Of a stretch of 64,000 nucleotides of DNA, positions 17,636-27,722 are shown piece after piece. The stretch is from Candidatus Rhodoferax mariagerensis. Lineage in GTDB: Bacteria > Pseudomonadota > Gammaproteobacteria > Burkholderiales > Burkholderiaceae_C. The DNA lies in assembly GCA_016719055.1 (NCBI GenBank), contig JADKAW010000040.1, positions 62,001 through 126,000 on the forward strand. Direction: 5' to 3'. The notes under the pieces are model-generated. The model worked only from the letters and a program-made list of their open reading frames with translations. It was not told the DNA's origin and made no database searches. The translations under genes and the position numbers were made by a program. How positions within the stretch are numbered: the stretch's first letter is position 1; every line of letters starts with the position of its first letter.

Positions 17636-20135
17636 CTATTCAGATAGTCTTCGCAATGGTTTTAAGCCTATCAACACCATCAAGCAGGCGAGTATAAGAA
17701 AACCCCAGTTGCTCAAAGTAGGGATGCTAGTATAGGTAGCAGGTACGTTAATGATTGTCGTCCACTGAGCATAGAGTGTTACATTCGACTGTCCAATGGG
17801 GATTCCCGCACCAGGGGTGAAATTAGTGCTGCTGCCGTCAGCGGCTAAATTCCAACCTGTGAAGTTAAAACCAGTCCTAACTAAGCCACCAGAGTTACTC
17901 AATACAGTCGCAGTCGCTCCGTTTGCATATGTATTACCATCATTCGGCACATTTCCACCGGTGTTACCATTGCTGTGATAAGTAACCGTATAGGTGAGTG
18001 CAGCGATAGGTGTCCACTGAGCATAGAGTGTAACATTCGACTGTCCAATGGGGATTCCCGCACCAGGGGTGAAATTAGTGCTGCTGCCGTTAGCGGCTAA
18101 ATTCCAACCTGTGAAGTTAAAACCAGTCCTAACTAAGCCACCAGAGTTACTCAATACAGTCTCAGTCGCTCCGCTTGCATAGGTATTCCCATCATTCGGC
18201 ACATTTCCACCGGTGTTACCATTGCCGTTATAAGTAAGCGTATAGGTGGGTGCAGCGATAGGTGTCCACTGGGCATAGAGCGTTACATTGATTAATTCAA
18301 TAGCGAAAATTGCCGCTGGCGCATAGGATGTGCCGCTTCCATTGTGAGTCGTATTCCAACCTGCGAAAGTGTAGCCCGCTCGTGTCAAGGTTCCCACACC
18401 TGATACGGTAACACTTGCACCTGAGGAGTATGTACCGTTGGAATCAACTGGTACAGTGCCACCCGTACTGCCGTTGCCATTGTAGGTGACACTGTATTTT
18501 TCTGTCGAGGAACTACAGTTGGTATACCAAGGTGTCACTCCAGTTGCAGTGTCCCAGGCGGCATTAGGTACTGGGTTAAGTCCGCTAGGACAAAGGCTCG
18601 AACTGCCAGCAACTAGCGCATTCGGGACAGGCACGGCCGGTATATTACCTGTCAAGAGGTTATTATTAATTTTTATCTCTCTAAGCAACGTCAAGCCGGC
18701 AAGCGATGGAATTGGAGCCTGTTAGCCGATTATGATCAACTTTAAAAAAGAGCAAGTCTGTCAAACCTGTTAATGATGGAATCGTCCGGTCAGTTGATTA
18801 CGATCAACATAAAAAAAGCGCAAACCTGTCAAGCCTGTTAAAGATGGAATCGGCCCAGTCAGTTGATTGTTTTTAGCAGAAAAGCCATTCAAGAATGATA
18901 TCCCCGTCAGTGGAGGAATCGCTCCTGTAAGTTGGTTGTTATCAAAAAAGAATAAACTTCCCACACCGGTTATGGGAGGAATCGAACCGGTCAATTGGTT
19001 GTCACTCACATCATATGAGAATAAGTTCAAACCTGTAAGCGAAGTGATGCTGGATAATTGGTTTTTAGCAACGTCGAAAATAGATAACTTTGTCAAACCG
19101 GCGAGCGAAGGAACAGTTCCGCTTAATTGATTATTCGCGGCCATGAACCCTGTAAGGTTCGTTAAACCGGCGAGCGAAGGAATAGCCCCGCTTAGTTGGT
19201 TGTTTGATACATGAAAACCTTCTAAGTTGGCCAAGCCTGTGAGCGAGGGAATTGATCCAGATAATAAGTTATTCGATACGTCGAAATTTTGCAGATTCGC
19301 CAGACCATTGATTGTAGGAATAGAACCGGTTATCTGATTTTTGAAGATATCGAAATCTTTCAGACTCGTCAAGCTACTCAGATCAGGAATGGAGCCTGTT
19401 AACTGATTTAAATAGGCGTAGAAGAAAGCCAAATTCGTCAAACCTGTAAGCGAAGGAATTGATCCCGTGAGTAAGTTAAAACTAACATCGTAGGTTTGTA
19501 GGTTAGCTAGGCCGATACCGGAAATCGATGGGATTGATCCAATAAGCTTGTTAGAACTTACGTCGAAGTATTGCAAGTTTGTTAGGCCTGAGAGCGAGGG
19601 GATAGGCCCTGAGAGTTGATTAACACTAACGTCGTATACAAGTAGGTTAACCAGGCCGATACCAGAAATCGATGGGATTGATCCACTAAGCCGGTTACCC
19701 TTTACTTGGAAGTATCGCAAGTTTGTTAGACCTGCGAGCGAGGGATTGATCCGCCAAGCTTGTTACCAAATACGTCGAAGCTTTGCAAGTTTGTGAGACC
19801 TGCGAGCGAGGGATTGATCCGATAAGCTTGTTAATACGAGCATTGAAGGATACCAAGTTCGTCAAATTGTTAAGATTACTCGGTAGGCTACCATTGAGAT
19901 TATTCTCAAGGAGATCAATAAATAGAACCGTCGTATCGCTACCGTCACAGGTAACACCATGCCAAGCGCACTCCGTTCCTGGTGCGTCATTCCATCCGGT
20001 TTTGTTCGTCCAGTTAACACCATCAGTATTGTTATATATGTCAAGCAGAACTTGTCGCTCGCTAAGGGGAATAGCCGCCTGAACGCTTGTCGTACATAAT
20101 ATTAATAGAAATAATGCTTTTAACAGATTAAACAC
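17636..20135 (-). pseudogene. LRR / InlB-type repeat surface protein with IPTL-CTERM sorting signal (frameshifted)
   Basis: The start is a GTG at 20135, preceded at a good distance by AGGAGG. It gives a signal peptide NLLKALFLLILCTTSVQA cut before AIPLSERQ. Then come a plant-type LRR cap (NNTDGVNWTNKTGWN, CAWHGVTCDG), roughly twenty LRRs of 23-24 residues of the type NQLTGSIPSLTGLTNL, three InlB_B/Flg_new repeats (GYTFAGWN, NVTLYAQW), and the tail IPTLSNWGFLILACLMVLIG with a basic end (KPLRR). IPTL-CTERM tails direct exosortase-type processing in betaproteobacteria, so the product should be displayed at or released from the cell surface. Four one-base frameshifts (near 19812, 19745, 18784 and 18708) break the frame, each inside a GSIPS-type codon block. 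AT-rich composition and the flanking direct repeats point to horizontal acquisition. Confidence 0.75.
17761..18264 (-). repeat. Tandem 252-bp InlB_B repeat units
   Basis: Units at 17761-18012 and 18013-18264 are nearly identical at DNA level, differing at about a dozen positions. A third, diverged unit follows from 18265. The period of 252 bp is 84 codons, so unit number can change without a frameshift. Confidence 0.8.
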
Positions 20136-20219
20136 AGGTTGCCCTCCTAGTAAGGTTTTATCATCCCCAAAGCAACATTTGGTTAGTCGGGCAGGAAAAC
20201 CGATAACCATGATTTGCAT

Positions 20220-20421
20220 TGCTGTAGGGAAAGGGAGAAGTTTAGCGCCATCTATCCGAACTTTAGGTCAGCAGCAGTGTTCCTTAGCTGAATCAATCGT
20301 GACCTCGCATCTTCCGCAGTGACTTCGGAGACAGGCACATGCAGAAACCGTTTGCACTTGAGTTCAGCAAAATCTCCATGAGTCAGTTAATGAACACACC
20401 TATCCAATAATAATGGCATTG
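20220..20421 (-). other. Upstream region of the LRR gene with a short coding-like remnant
   Basis: On the minus strand, frame codons give KRFLHVPVSEVTAEDARSRL then IQLRNTAADLKFG and a stop near 20251. It reads like the end of a protein gene brought in with the LRR gene. I do not recognise it and no start is visible inside the insertion. Confidence 0.3.
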
Positions 20422-20431
20422 ATTCCGGGAA
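20422..20431. repeat. 10-bp direct repeat, right of LRR insertion
   Basis: The second ATTCCGGGAA copy; see 17602-17611. Confidence 0.75.
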
Positions 20432-21717
20432 GACCTCGCCATTTTTGTGACGGTTCCAGATTTCACCGGCCCACATGCCGGACTCGGCGATGTTGCGGTA
20501 CATGGTTTGATAAAACTGGTTGTCATGCCGCCCGGAACTCAGCAGATGGGGTGTTTGGCCAACCACCTCGAGCGCGGAATAACCAGTAATTTCGGTAAAT
20601 GCCTTGTTGACACGCAAGATGACATTTTGGGCGTCGGTGAACGTCATGCCCATTTGGGCATTGGAGGCAGTGGCGGCAATGCGCAGTTCAGTCTCTACGA
20701 TCCGCTGGCGAGTGATGTCACGAACAATTCCAATACCATGCCAATCGTCCCCAAGCCTGACCCCGAACACCGACAGCTCAATGGGAAACTCCTCGCCGCT
20801 GCGGTGCACGGCGCTGGTCTCAAAACGCTTGCCCATGACGGTTCCTTCGCCGGTTTGCTTGAAGTCTGAAAAACCTGTTTTCGCAGCAGCGCGCCGGTGC
20901 GGTGGTGCCAGCAGCGTGTGAAACTTGATACCTTTGAGTTCACTGAACTGATAGCCGAACATGCGTTTGGCGGCCGGATTTCATTACACCAGCTCATCTG
21001 TCTGCCCAACAATCACAATGGCATCCTGAGCCGCTGTGCTAATCAGCCTGGATTTTCTTCGCTCTCGGACAGGGTGTTGGCTTGTCGCTGTAGGTCGGCG
21101 GTGCGCCGTGCCACCAGGTCTTCCAGATGATCCTGGTGTTTTTGCAGGTCAGGGTCGTCGGCAGACAGCTCGCTATCACTTCGCTGCAACAGGTGCAGCA
21201 CGGCGTTGATGTAGGCCTGAACCTGGGCATCAAGGGGCTGCGGTTCGGCAAAATAAAGGGCATGCACAGCGGCAGGCATGCTGTCTGGTAGGCCCAACGT
21301 CGCGTCGCCGTGGGTCAGCCCTTGGTGCGAGCGAGTCATCAGGTCAATGGCTGCCTGCAGCTTGTCCCGGATGGCAGGACGTTCAGCAACTGGCGCATTG
21401 ACCAGCAAATTGGCAAACAGAGCGGTGCGCTGGCTCAGCATGCGCTGGCGGCCGCTCACATTCACCACGGCAGCCGTACTTGTTTGCTCGGAGACGACCA
21501 GATGCAAACTCAGCCAGGCCGCCGTCGATAAACACGCCACCAAGGCCAGCGCAATGGCATAACGCCAAGTCAGTGAACGGGCGACCGAGGCGTCTGACTC
21601 GGACTGCATGGACACCGGGGAATTTGCCATCATCGCCTTAGAGCAGCCTGATTGATCAGCACATTTTTAGGAACCCGCCTCACCCTGTCAGGGGTAAGGC
21701 CATTGACAACGCGTGCG

Positions 21718-24700
21718 TTAGCCTCGGCGCAAATCCAGCGTGAACGGGAACTCGCGGCTCGCTGGCACATTGATGGTCGCAGGTGGCACCACCAGCACGC
21801 CCGGGGTGTGACCACCGGCGGTAAAGCGCGACAGGCGGCGGCTCTCGGCCTCGTTGGCATTGACCGGTAGCGCCTGGTAACTCAAACCACCCGGATGTGC
21901 CACGTGGTACTGACAGCCGCCCAGGGAACGCTTCATCCAGGTGTCAACGATGTCAAAGGTCAGCGGCGCGTGCACGCCAATGCTGGGGTGCAGGCTGCTC
22001 GGCGGGTTCCAGGCCTTGTAACGCACTCCGGCCACATATTCACCCACTACGCCGGTGGGTTGCAGCGACATGGCCTGGCCATTGCAGGTGACCACATAAC
22101 GGCTCTGGTTCAGCCCGGTCACGCACACTTCGTGCAGCTCGGTGCCCCAGCGCGTGGCGGGTGCCTTGTACGGCGTTTTCCAGAAGCGTGCCACCAGCGC
22201 GCGCAGCAACAGCTGCTGCACACTGCTCATGTGGGTGCGGTGGCATCTCAAACGCGCGCAGTTCCAGCAGGCCGAGGCGGCCGGTGCTGGAGTCGGGCGA
22301 GTACATCTTGTCGATTGAAAACTCGCTGCGGTGCGTGTTGCCAGTGGCGTCGATCAAAATATTGCGCAGCGTGCGGTCGACCAGCCACGGCGGCATCGAC
22401 TGACCATACAACTCGCGGTTTTTGTAGATTTGCTCGATGGCGATTTCGAGCTCGTACAGCTGGTCGTTGCGCGCCTCGTCCACACGCGGGGCCTGGCTGG
22501 TGGGGCCAACAAACATGCCGCTGAACAAATAGCTCAAGCTCGGATGGTTGTGCCAATACAGCAGCAGGCTGGCCAGCAGCTCGGGCTTGCGCAAGAACGG
22601 GCTGTCTGCCGGGGTGGCACCGCCCATCACAAAGTGGTTGCCGCCGCCGGTGCCGGTATGGCGGCCATCGGTCATGAACTTTTCGGCAGAGAGGCGCGAC
22701 TCAAACGCGGCGTTGTACAAGAACTCGGTGTTGTAAACCAGCTCTTTCCAGTTGGTGACCGGGTGAATGTTGACCTCGATCACACCGGGGTCGGGCGTCA
22801 CGCTCAGGAGTTTCAGGCGTGGGTCGCGTGGCGGGGGGTAACCCTCCAGCACAATCTGCACGCCCAGCTCGGCCGCGGTGGCTTCAATGGCGGCCAGCAG
22901 GTCCAGGTAATACTCCAGCCGCTCCAGCGGCGGCATAAAGACATAAATCACGCCCGACTTTTCACCCACGGCTTCGGCCTTGGGGCCACTGGCACGGCGC
23001 GGGTCGCGCACTTCCACACACAGTGCGGTGCGCGTCAGCCAATGGGCTGACTCATGGGGCTGGGGCGCACGGGCAAAGTCAGCCGGTTCAGATTGCAGGG
23101 TGCTTTGGGCGTAGCTGGTGTAACTGGTGCCAGACGCCTCTGCGGGGCCGGTGGCACGCTGGAACTTGCGGGCGGCTTCAGACTGTGGTCCGCTGCCAGT
23201 CACATACGGCACAGCCACGGATGCACGCATCGCAGCCACTGCGGCCTGTGCGGCAGCACGCCGGGCCGCACCCAGCGCCAGTCCCGCTTTGCCGGGGGGC
23301 AGGGCCGCAGCCACCGTGGGTACGGCATCAGTTGATGCCTCAATACGGCCAGAGCCCCCATCGGTGTTGACTAACACGCTATCATTGAAATAGCGTGAAG
23401 CAATCGTCTGGTACACCGGCAAGTCGTCGCGCAAGGTTGATGGGTCTTGCTCGATCATGTACGGAAAATCGGCCTCGCTCACCCAGGGCAGCGAATCAAG
23501 CGGCAGGCGCAGACCCATGGGCGAGTCACCCGGCATCAGGTACATGCGTTCATCGCGCAAAAACCAGGGCCCGGTGGTCCAGGCTGCACCGTAAGACTCG
23601 TCATAACCGGCCACCTTGACCGGCAGCACATAACCAATGGGCGAGTCGAGCTTTTGCTCAAACACCCGGCGCAGGCGGGCGCGCTCCATCTCGTCGTCGA
23701 GTTTGGAGTTGAACGGGTCCACATTGACCGGCAGCCGGCGCTCGCGCCAAAGGTAATACCAGGTGTCTTCGAAAGCGGTCTGGACGAATCTGGAGGTGAC
23801 GCCCAGCTTGGCAGCCAGCAGCGTGGTGAAGCGTTGGGCGTCGGCACTGGTGTAATGGCTGGGCACCCGCTCGTCGGCAAACAGGCCTGGGTTGGCCCAG
23901 ACCGGCTCGCGGTCTTTGCGCCAGTAAATGTTCAAGGCCCAGCGCGGTAACTGCTCACCGGGGTACCACTTGCCCTGACCAAAGTGCAAAAAGCCACCTT
24001 GGCCATATTCCTGGCGCAGCTTGTGCACCAATTCAGTGGCAAAGCCACGTTTGGTGGGGCCAAGCGCATCGGTGTTCCATTCTGGTGCGTCTCGGTCATT
24101 CACAGCCACAAAAGTGGGCTCGCCACCCATGGTCATGCGCACATCACTGTCGATCAGATCCTGATCAACCGCATCACCGAGCGTCATCACCGCCGCCCAT
24201 TGCTCTTCGGTGTAGGGCTTGGTCACGCGCGGGGCCTCGTAAATCCGTGTGACGGCCATGTGGTGGGCAAATTCGACCTCGGATTTGTCCACACCACCCT
24301 CAATCGGTGCAGCGCCCGATGGCTGCGGCGTGCAGGCCAGCGGAATATGGCCTTCACCGGCCAGCAAACCCGAGGTGGCGTCCAGCCCCACCCAGCCGGC
24401 GCCAGGCAGGTACACCTCGCACCAGGCGTGCAGGTCGGTAAAGTCCACTTCAGTGCCGCTGGGGCCGTCAAGCGCCTTGACATCAGGCTTGAGCTGAATC
24501 AGGTAACCCGACACAAAACGTGCGGCCAGGCCGCAATTGCGCAGCAGTTGCACCATCAACCAGGCTGAGTCGCGGCACGAACCAGACTTGAGCGTCAGCG
24601 TTTCTTCAGGCGTTTGCACGCCCGGTTCCATGCGGATGGTGTACTTGATGTCGTGGTGCACCAGGGTGTTGAGGTCCACCAGAAAAATCACGCTGCGGCG

Positions 24701-25114
24701 TTTGGTGCGGTCAATTTTGTCAAGCTGAGCCTGCAGCAGCGGTGTCACCGGATCGGGAATCAAATAGGGTGCCAGCTCTTGTTTCAGGTCGGCCTGGTAG
24801 CTGAACGGAAATTCTTCAGCGTCAGGTTCCAGAAAAAAGTCAAACGGGTTGTAGACCGCCATGTCCATCACCACATCGACCGTGACCTTGAACTCTTTGG
24901 TTTTGTCAGGAAACACCAGGCGCGCCTGGTAATTGGCAAACGGGTCTTGCTGCCAGTTGATGAAATGGCCTTCAGGCTCAACCTTGAGCGAATACGAGAT
25001 GATCTTGCTGCGGCAGTGCGGGGCAGGGCGCAGCCGGATGGTTTGCGGCCCCAGGTTGACCAGGCGGTCGTAGGTGTAATGGGTAACGTGGTTCAGCGCA
25101 GCATGAATGGTCAT
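21718..25114 (-). pseudogene. Transglutaminase / DUF2126 protein, one frameshift
   Basis: A large protein (about 1,130 residues if joined) with an N-terminal transglutaminase-associated beta domain (ALNHVTHYTYDRLVNLGPQT), a transglutaminase core (Cys in LKSGSCRDSAWLMVQLLRN, His in TDLHAWCEVYLPG, Asp in VGLDATSG), and the long DUF2126 region (MTMGGEPTFVAVNDRD, GKWYPGEQLPRWAL, GGGNHFVMGGATPADSPFLR). The frame 22040-25114 continues at 21718-22251 after one missing base near 22231-22240, where MPPHPHMSSVQQLLL is expected. It may be a sequencing indel. The family works with the ATP-grasp/alpha-E and small transglutaminase proteins encoded at 11.3-14.9 kb, here separated by about 7 kb of ProQ gene and decayed DNA. 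Confidence 0.85.
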
Positions 25115-25589
25115 GGAGAGGTCTCAAAAAGGTCCCAAAAAAAGCGGGCTTTGATTCAAAAAAGGGACGTTTGACAACTGTCAGAGCAAAGCAATGTTAG
25201 TGCCAGTCGCTTGCAAGCGGATGACGTGGTCAAGACAGAATTTTATGAGGCGATCATCGCTACAGCATGAATAGCTTTAAACGCTTATTGAATAAGGGCT
25301 AATAGCAATTATTAAAGAAAAATGACGTTGGAAAAAGGGACCCGGGTGATGGCTGAGCTGCCTCTCGGGCGGCGTTGCATTTGCGTTGAGGCTACCTGGT
25401 GCGCGGCTTTGAGTTGAAGCATTGAGCCCATCGTTTCATCAAAACAATAGCGCTTCAGGTCAGGTGGCTGCGCTGGCATTTTGTGGTGGCCACTTGTCAG
25501 TGGCCTCAGTTTCGGTGGGAACGGGCTCAAAAATCACAACCCGGTTACATTTGGCAGCGCTTTTATCGAGTTCGCAACGATCCTGATGA
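25115..25589. other. 475-bp intergenic region
   Basis: Divergent region between the DUF2126 gene and the diguanylate cyclase. It contains one reverse-oriented dispersed repeat (25271-25305). A 72-codon minus-strand frame (25312-25530) has no family features. No clear promoter motif stands out, though promoters for both genes must lie here. Confidence 0.5.
25271..25305 (-). repeat. Dispersed ~40-bp repeat, intergenic copy (reverse)
   Basis: On the minus strand it reads TTAGCCCTTATTCAATAAGC followed by GTTTAAAGCTAT. The genic-phase codon is TAA. Confidence 0.65.
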
Positions 25590-27701
25590 TTGTTCGGGCC
25601 TACCAACCCTACAACCGAGCACCGAAAAGTGCCTTCAACCGCTGGAAAATTCACACTTCGACGTTTTGTTCCGCAGTCCCTCAAAGCCCGCCTGACGCTG
25701 TTCGCTTTGACGATTGTTATCGTCGGGATTTTGGCTTTGGTTCATTTTGTCAAGACGCTGTTGCGCGATGAGTTGTTGCGCTTTACCGGGGAGCAACAGC
25801 GTTCGGCGCTGGCGGTATTGGCCAGTCAGGTCAACCATGGTTTGCAAGAGCGCACTGCGACCCTGACCACCGTGGCCAGTCGCATCAAACCCCAGGATTT
25901 GGCAAACCCCATGGCCGGACAGGCGTTTTTGCTGGAGCGACCCTTCCTGGCCGAAATATTCAACGGCGGGATGGTGTTGTGGCGTCTTGACGGCCAGCGG
26001 TTGACCGACTTGCAACACAAAGGACAGAGCGCGGTCAACCAGCCATTGGATGCACAAGAGCTGAGTTTGGTACTGGGCCAAGGCCAGCCACTGGTTGGCC
26101 GCGTGCACCGCGACCAGCGTTTGCAGGTCGGTGTGTTTGCCATTGCCGTGCCGGTGCGCAACGCGCAAGGCCAGGTCATGGGTGCGCTGGGCGGCACGAT
26201 TCGTCTGGATCACACCAATTTTCTGAGCGAGTTACTGAACCACAAGTACGGCAGGACAGGGAATTTTTTTCTGATTGATGCCCGTGACCGGATTATTTTT
26301 GCCAGCTCTGACGCCACCCGTTTGATGGAAACGCTGCCAGGGCCTGGAAAACACGCCATGGTCGACAAATTTGTGGCGGGTTTTGAGGGCACCACGCTGG
26401 CGGTCAATCCGCATGGGCAAGAGGTGTTGGTCAGCGTCAAGCAGATCGCGCTGGCGCAATGGTATGCGTCGGTAACGTTGCCGCCGGACGAGGTGTTTGC
26501 CCTGATCACAGCAATTCAACCGCGCAGCAGGCTGGCGTATCTGGGCCTGCTGTGCCTGATCATTGTGGCAATCAGCTGGCTGGTGCACCACCAGCTCGCG
26601 CCGATCACTGACGCCGTACGAACCATGGCCGGTTTCGTACATCAGCATCAAACGCCGCAGGCTTTGCCGGTGGCCCGAGCCGATGAGGTGGGCGAACTGG
26701 TGGGGGGCTTCAACCAGCTGCTGGGTATTCTGACGCAACAGCAGCAGGTGTTGCAAAACAGTGAACTGTTCAAACAGGCCGTGCTGAACTCGGTGACGGC
26801 TGAAATTGCGGTGCTTGATGCGCAGGGCGTGATCGTGGCGGTCAACGAGGCCTGGCAACGGGAATACTGCGGCGGTCCGGTGCTCACTGACAATGCAAGC
26901 AACGGCATGACAGTGGGCTGCAGTTTTCTTGCAGCATGTCAAAGTACCGCTGGCAGCGCAAGATCTGACAGGGGGCTCGGCTCCGATGAGGGAATTGGCG
27001 CAGTTTTGGCCGGCCAGTTGCCTCGCTTTTACCTGGAATATTCCCGCCATACCCCGGCACAGCAGCGCTGGTGCAGCATGAGCGTGACGCCGATGGCTCA
27101 GGGCAAGCTGCGCGGTGCAGTGGTGTCGCTGGAAGATATAACCGATCGGGTGCTGGCGCAAAACCAGGTGCGTGAACTGGCTTTTTACGACCCGTTGACC
27201 GGTTTGCCCAACCGCCGTCTGGTCACTGAGCGGCTGGTGCAAGACCTGTCGCGGGCCAGGCGTTGCAAGACCCGGCTGGCCTTGCTGTTCATTGATCTGG
27301 ACCATTTCAAACCGGTCAACGACACACTCGGGCACGAGGTGGGCGACTGGCTGCTGCAAGCTGTGGCGCAGCGGATTCAGCTGTGCCTGCGTGCTTCAGA
27401 CACCGCCGGACGTCTGGGGGGTGATGAGTTTGTGGCATTGCTGCCCGACCTGTCCAGCATCGACGCTGCGATGGGTGTGGCGGAGAAGATCCGCCAGGCG
27501 CTGGCGCAGGAGTTCCTCACGGAACAAGGCGTGGTTTTGCAGATTTCCGCCAGCATTGGTGTTGCCGTGTTCCCTGACCATGCGCAAACTGAAAAAGACT
27601 TGCTTCATGTGGGTGACGAGGCCATGTATCGTGCCAAAAAAGGGGGACGCAATGCGGTGACCCTGTGTACCGCCTTAGCCCAGTTGCCGCCTCCAGCTTA
27701 G
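25590..27701 (+). CDS. Diguanylate cyclase with Cache-like sensor, HAMP-like and PAS domains
   Basis: A 703-residue membrane protein. TM1 is near residues 35-54. A periplasmic Cache-type sensor follows to about 310 (GYTGNFFLIDARDRIIFA-like core: YGRTGNFFLIDARDRIIF), then TM2 near 312-331, a HAMP-like linker, a PAS domain (about 395-530), and a GGDEF domain from FYDPLTGLPNRRLVTERL with the active-site RLGGDEF at about 608-614. It should make cyclic-di-GMP from two GTP. No RxxD inhibitory site is obvious ahead of GGDEF. The start ATG at 25590 precedes a basic lead; later starts are possible. A hemerythrin-like gene follows 21 bases after the stop, which suggests an oxygen or redox theme. Confidence 0.9.
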   Translation: MFGPTNPTTEHRKVPSTAGKFTLRRFVPQSLKARLTLFALTIVIVGILALVHFVKTLLRDELLRFTGEQQRSALAVLASQVNHGLQERTATLTTVASRIKPQDLANPMAGQAFLLERPFLAEIFNGGMVLWRLDGQRLTDLQHKGQSAVNQPLDAQELSLVLGQGQPLVGRVHRDQRLQVGVFAIAVPVRNAQGQVMGALGGTIRLDHTNFLSELLNHKYGRTGNFFLIDARDRIIFASSDATRLMETLPGPGKHAMVDKFVAGFEGTTLAVNPHGQEVLVSVKQIALAQWYASVTLPPDEVFALITAIQPRSRLAYLGLLCLIIVAISWLVHHQLAPITDAVRTMAGFVHQHQTPQALPVARADEVGELVGGFNQLLGILTQQQQVLQNSELFKQAVLNSVTAEIAVLDAQGVIVAVNEAWQREYCGGPVLTDNASNGMTVGCSFLAACQSTAGSARSDRGLGSDEGIGAVLAGQLPRFYLEYSRHTPAQQRWCSMSVTPMAQGKLRGAVVSLEDITDRVLAQNQVRELAFYDPLTGLPNRRLVTERLVQDLSRARRCKTRLALLFIDLDHFKPVNDTLGHEVGDWLLQAVAQRIQLCLRASDTAGRLGGDEFVALLPDLSSIDAAMGVAEKIRQALAQEFLTEQGVVLQISASIGVAVFPDHAQTEKDLLHVGDEAMYRAKKGGRNAVTLCTALAQLPPPA

Positions 27702-27722
27702 GGCACCGCGTCCTCTGCGTTT

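Larger units (their letters stand above)
17612..20421. mobile_element. 2.8-kb insertion carrying an LRR/InlB-repeat/IPTL-CTERM gene
   Basis: The segment lies exactly between two ATTCCGGGAA copies inside the sensor pseudogene. It is clearly more AT-rich than its surroundings and holds one surface-protein gene plus about 200 bases upstream. No transposase and no convincing terminal inverted repeats are visible: the left end begins CCGACGCCCCGAGCCG and the right end, on the other strand, CAATGCCATTATTATTGG. It could be a passenger cassette mobilised in trans, or the remains of a larger element. The mechanism is inference; the duplication and restored frame are direct observations. Confidence 0.65.
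16144..21633 (-). pseudogene. Decayed PilJ-type/PAS/GGDEF/EAL sensor gene, split by an insertion
   Basis: Read along the minus strand, the pieces form one cyclic-di-GMP sensor. The N-terminus has a TM and a NarX/PilJ-type periplasmic domain (VNVSGRQRMLSQRTALFANL, about residues 40-60). Two PAS domains follow, then GGDEF (FYDPLTNLPNRRLLMDRLE, RLGGDEFVVMLEDL) and EAL (GAEALVRWLDPERG, SLDDFGTGYSSLAYL). Damage: a frameshift near 21050, adjacent TAA and TGA codons at 20981-20986 where TAC TGG is expected, a 2.8-kb insertion at 17612-20421, and frameshifts near 17408, 17065 and 16340. The frame ends at 16144. Removing the insertion plus one ATTCCGGGAA copy restores the PAS reading NGEVFPEWLTITAV. 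Catalytic motifs are still readable, so inactivation is fairly recent. Confidence 0.85.

Noticed and set aside
23380..23410. GCTATCATTGAAATAGC palindrome-like segment in the DUF2126 gene
   Set aside because: Resembles the tail of the dispersed repeat but has no core and codes for a plausible family segment.
25312..25530. 72-codon minus-strand frame in the 25.1-25.6 kb intergenic region
   Set aside because: No family features and low-complexity basic composition; likely a shadow frame.
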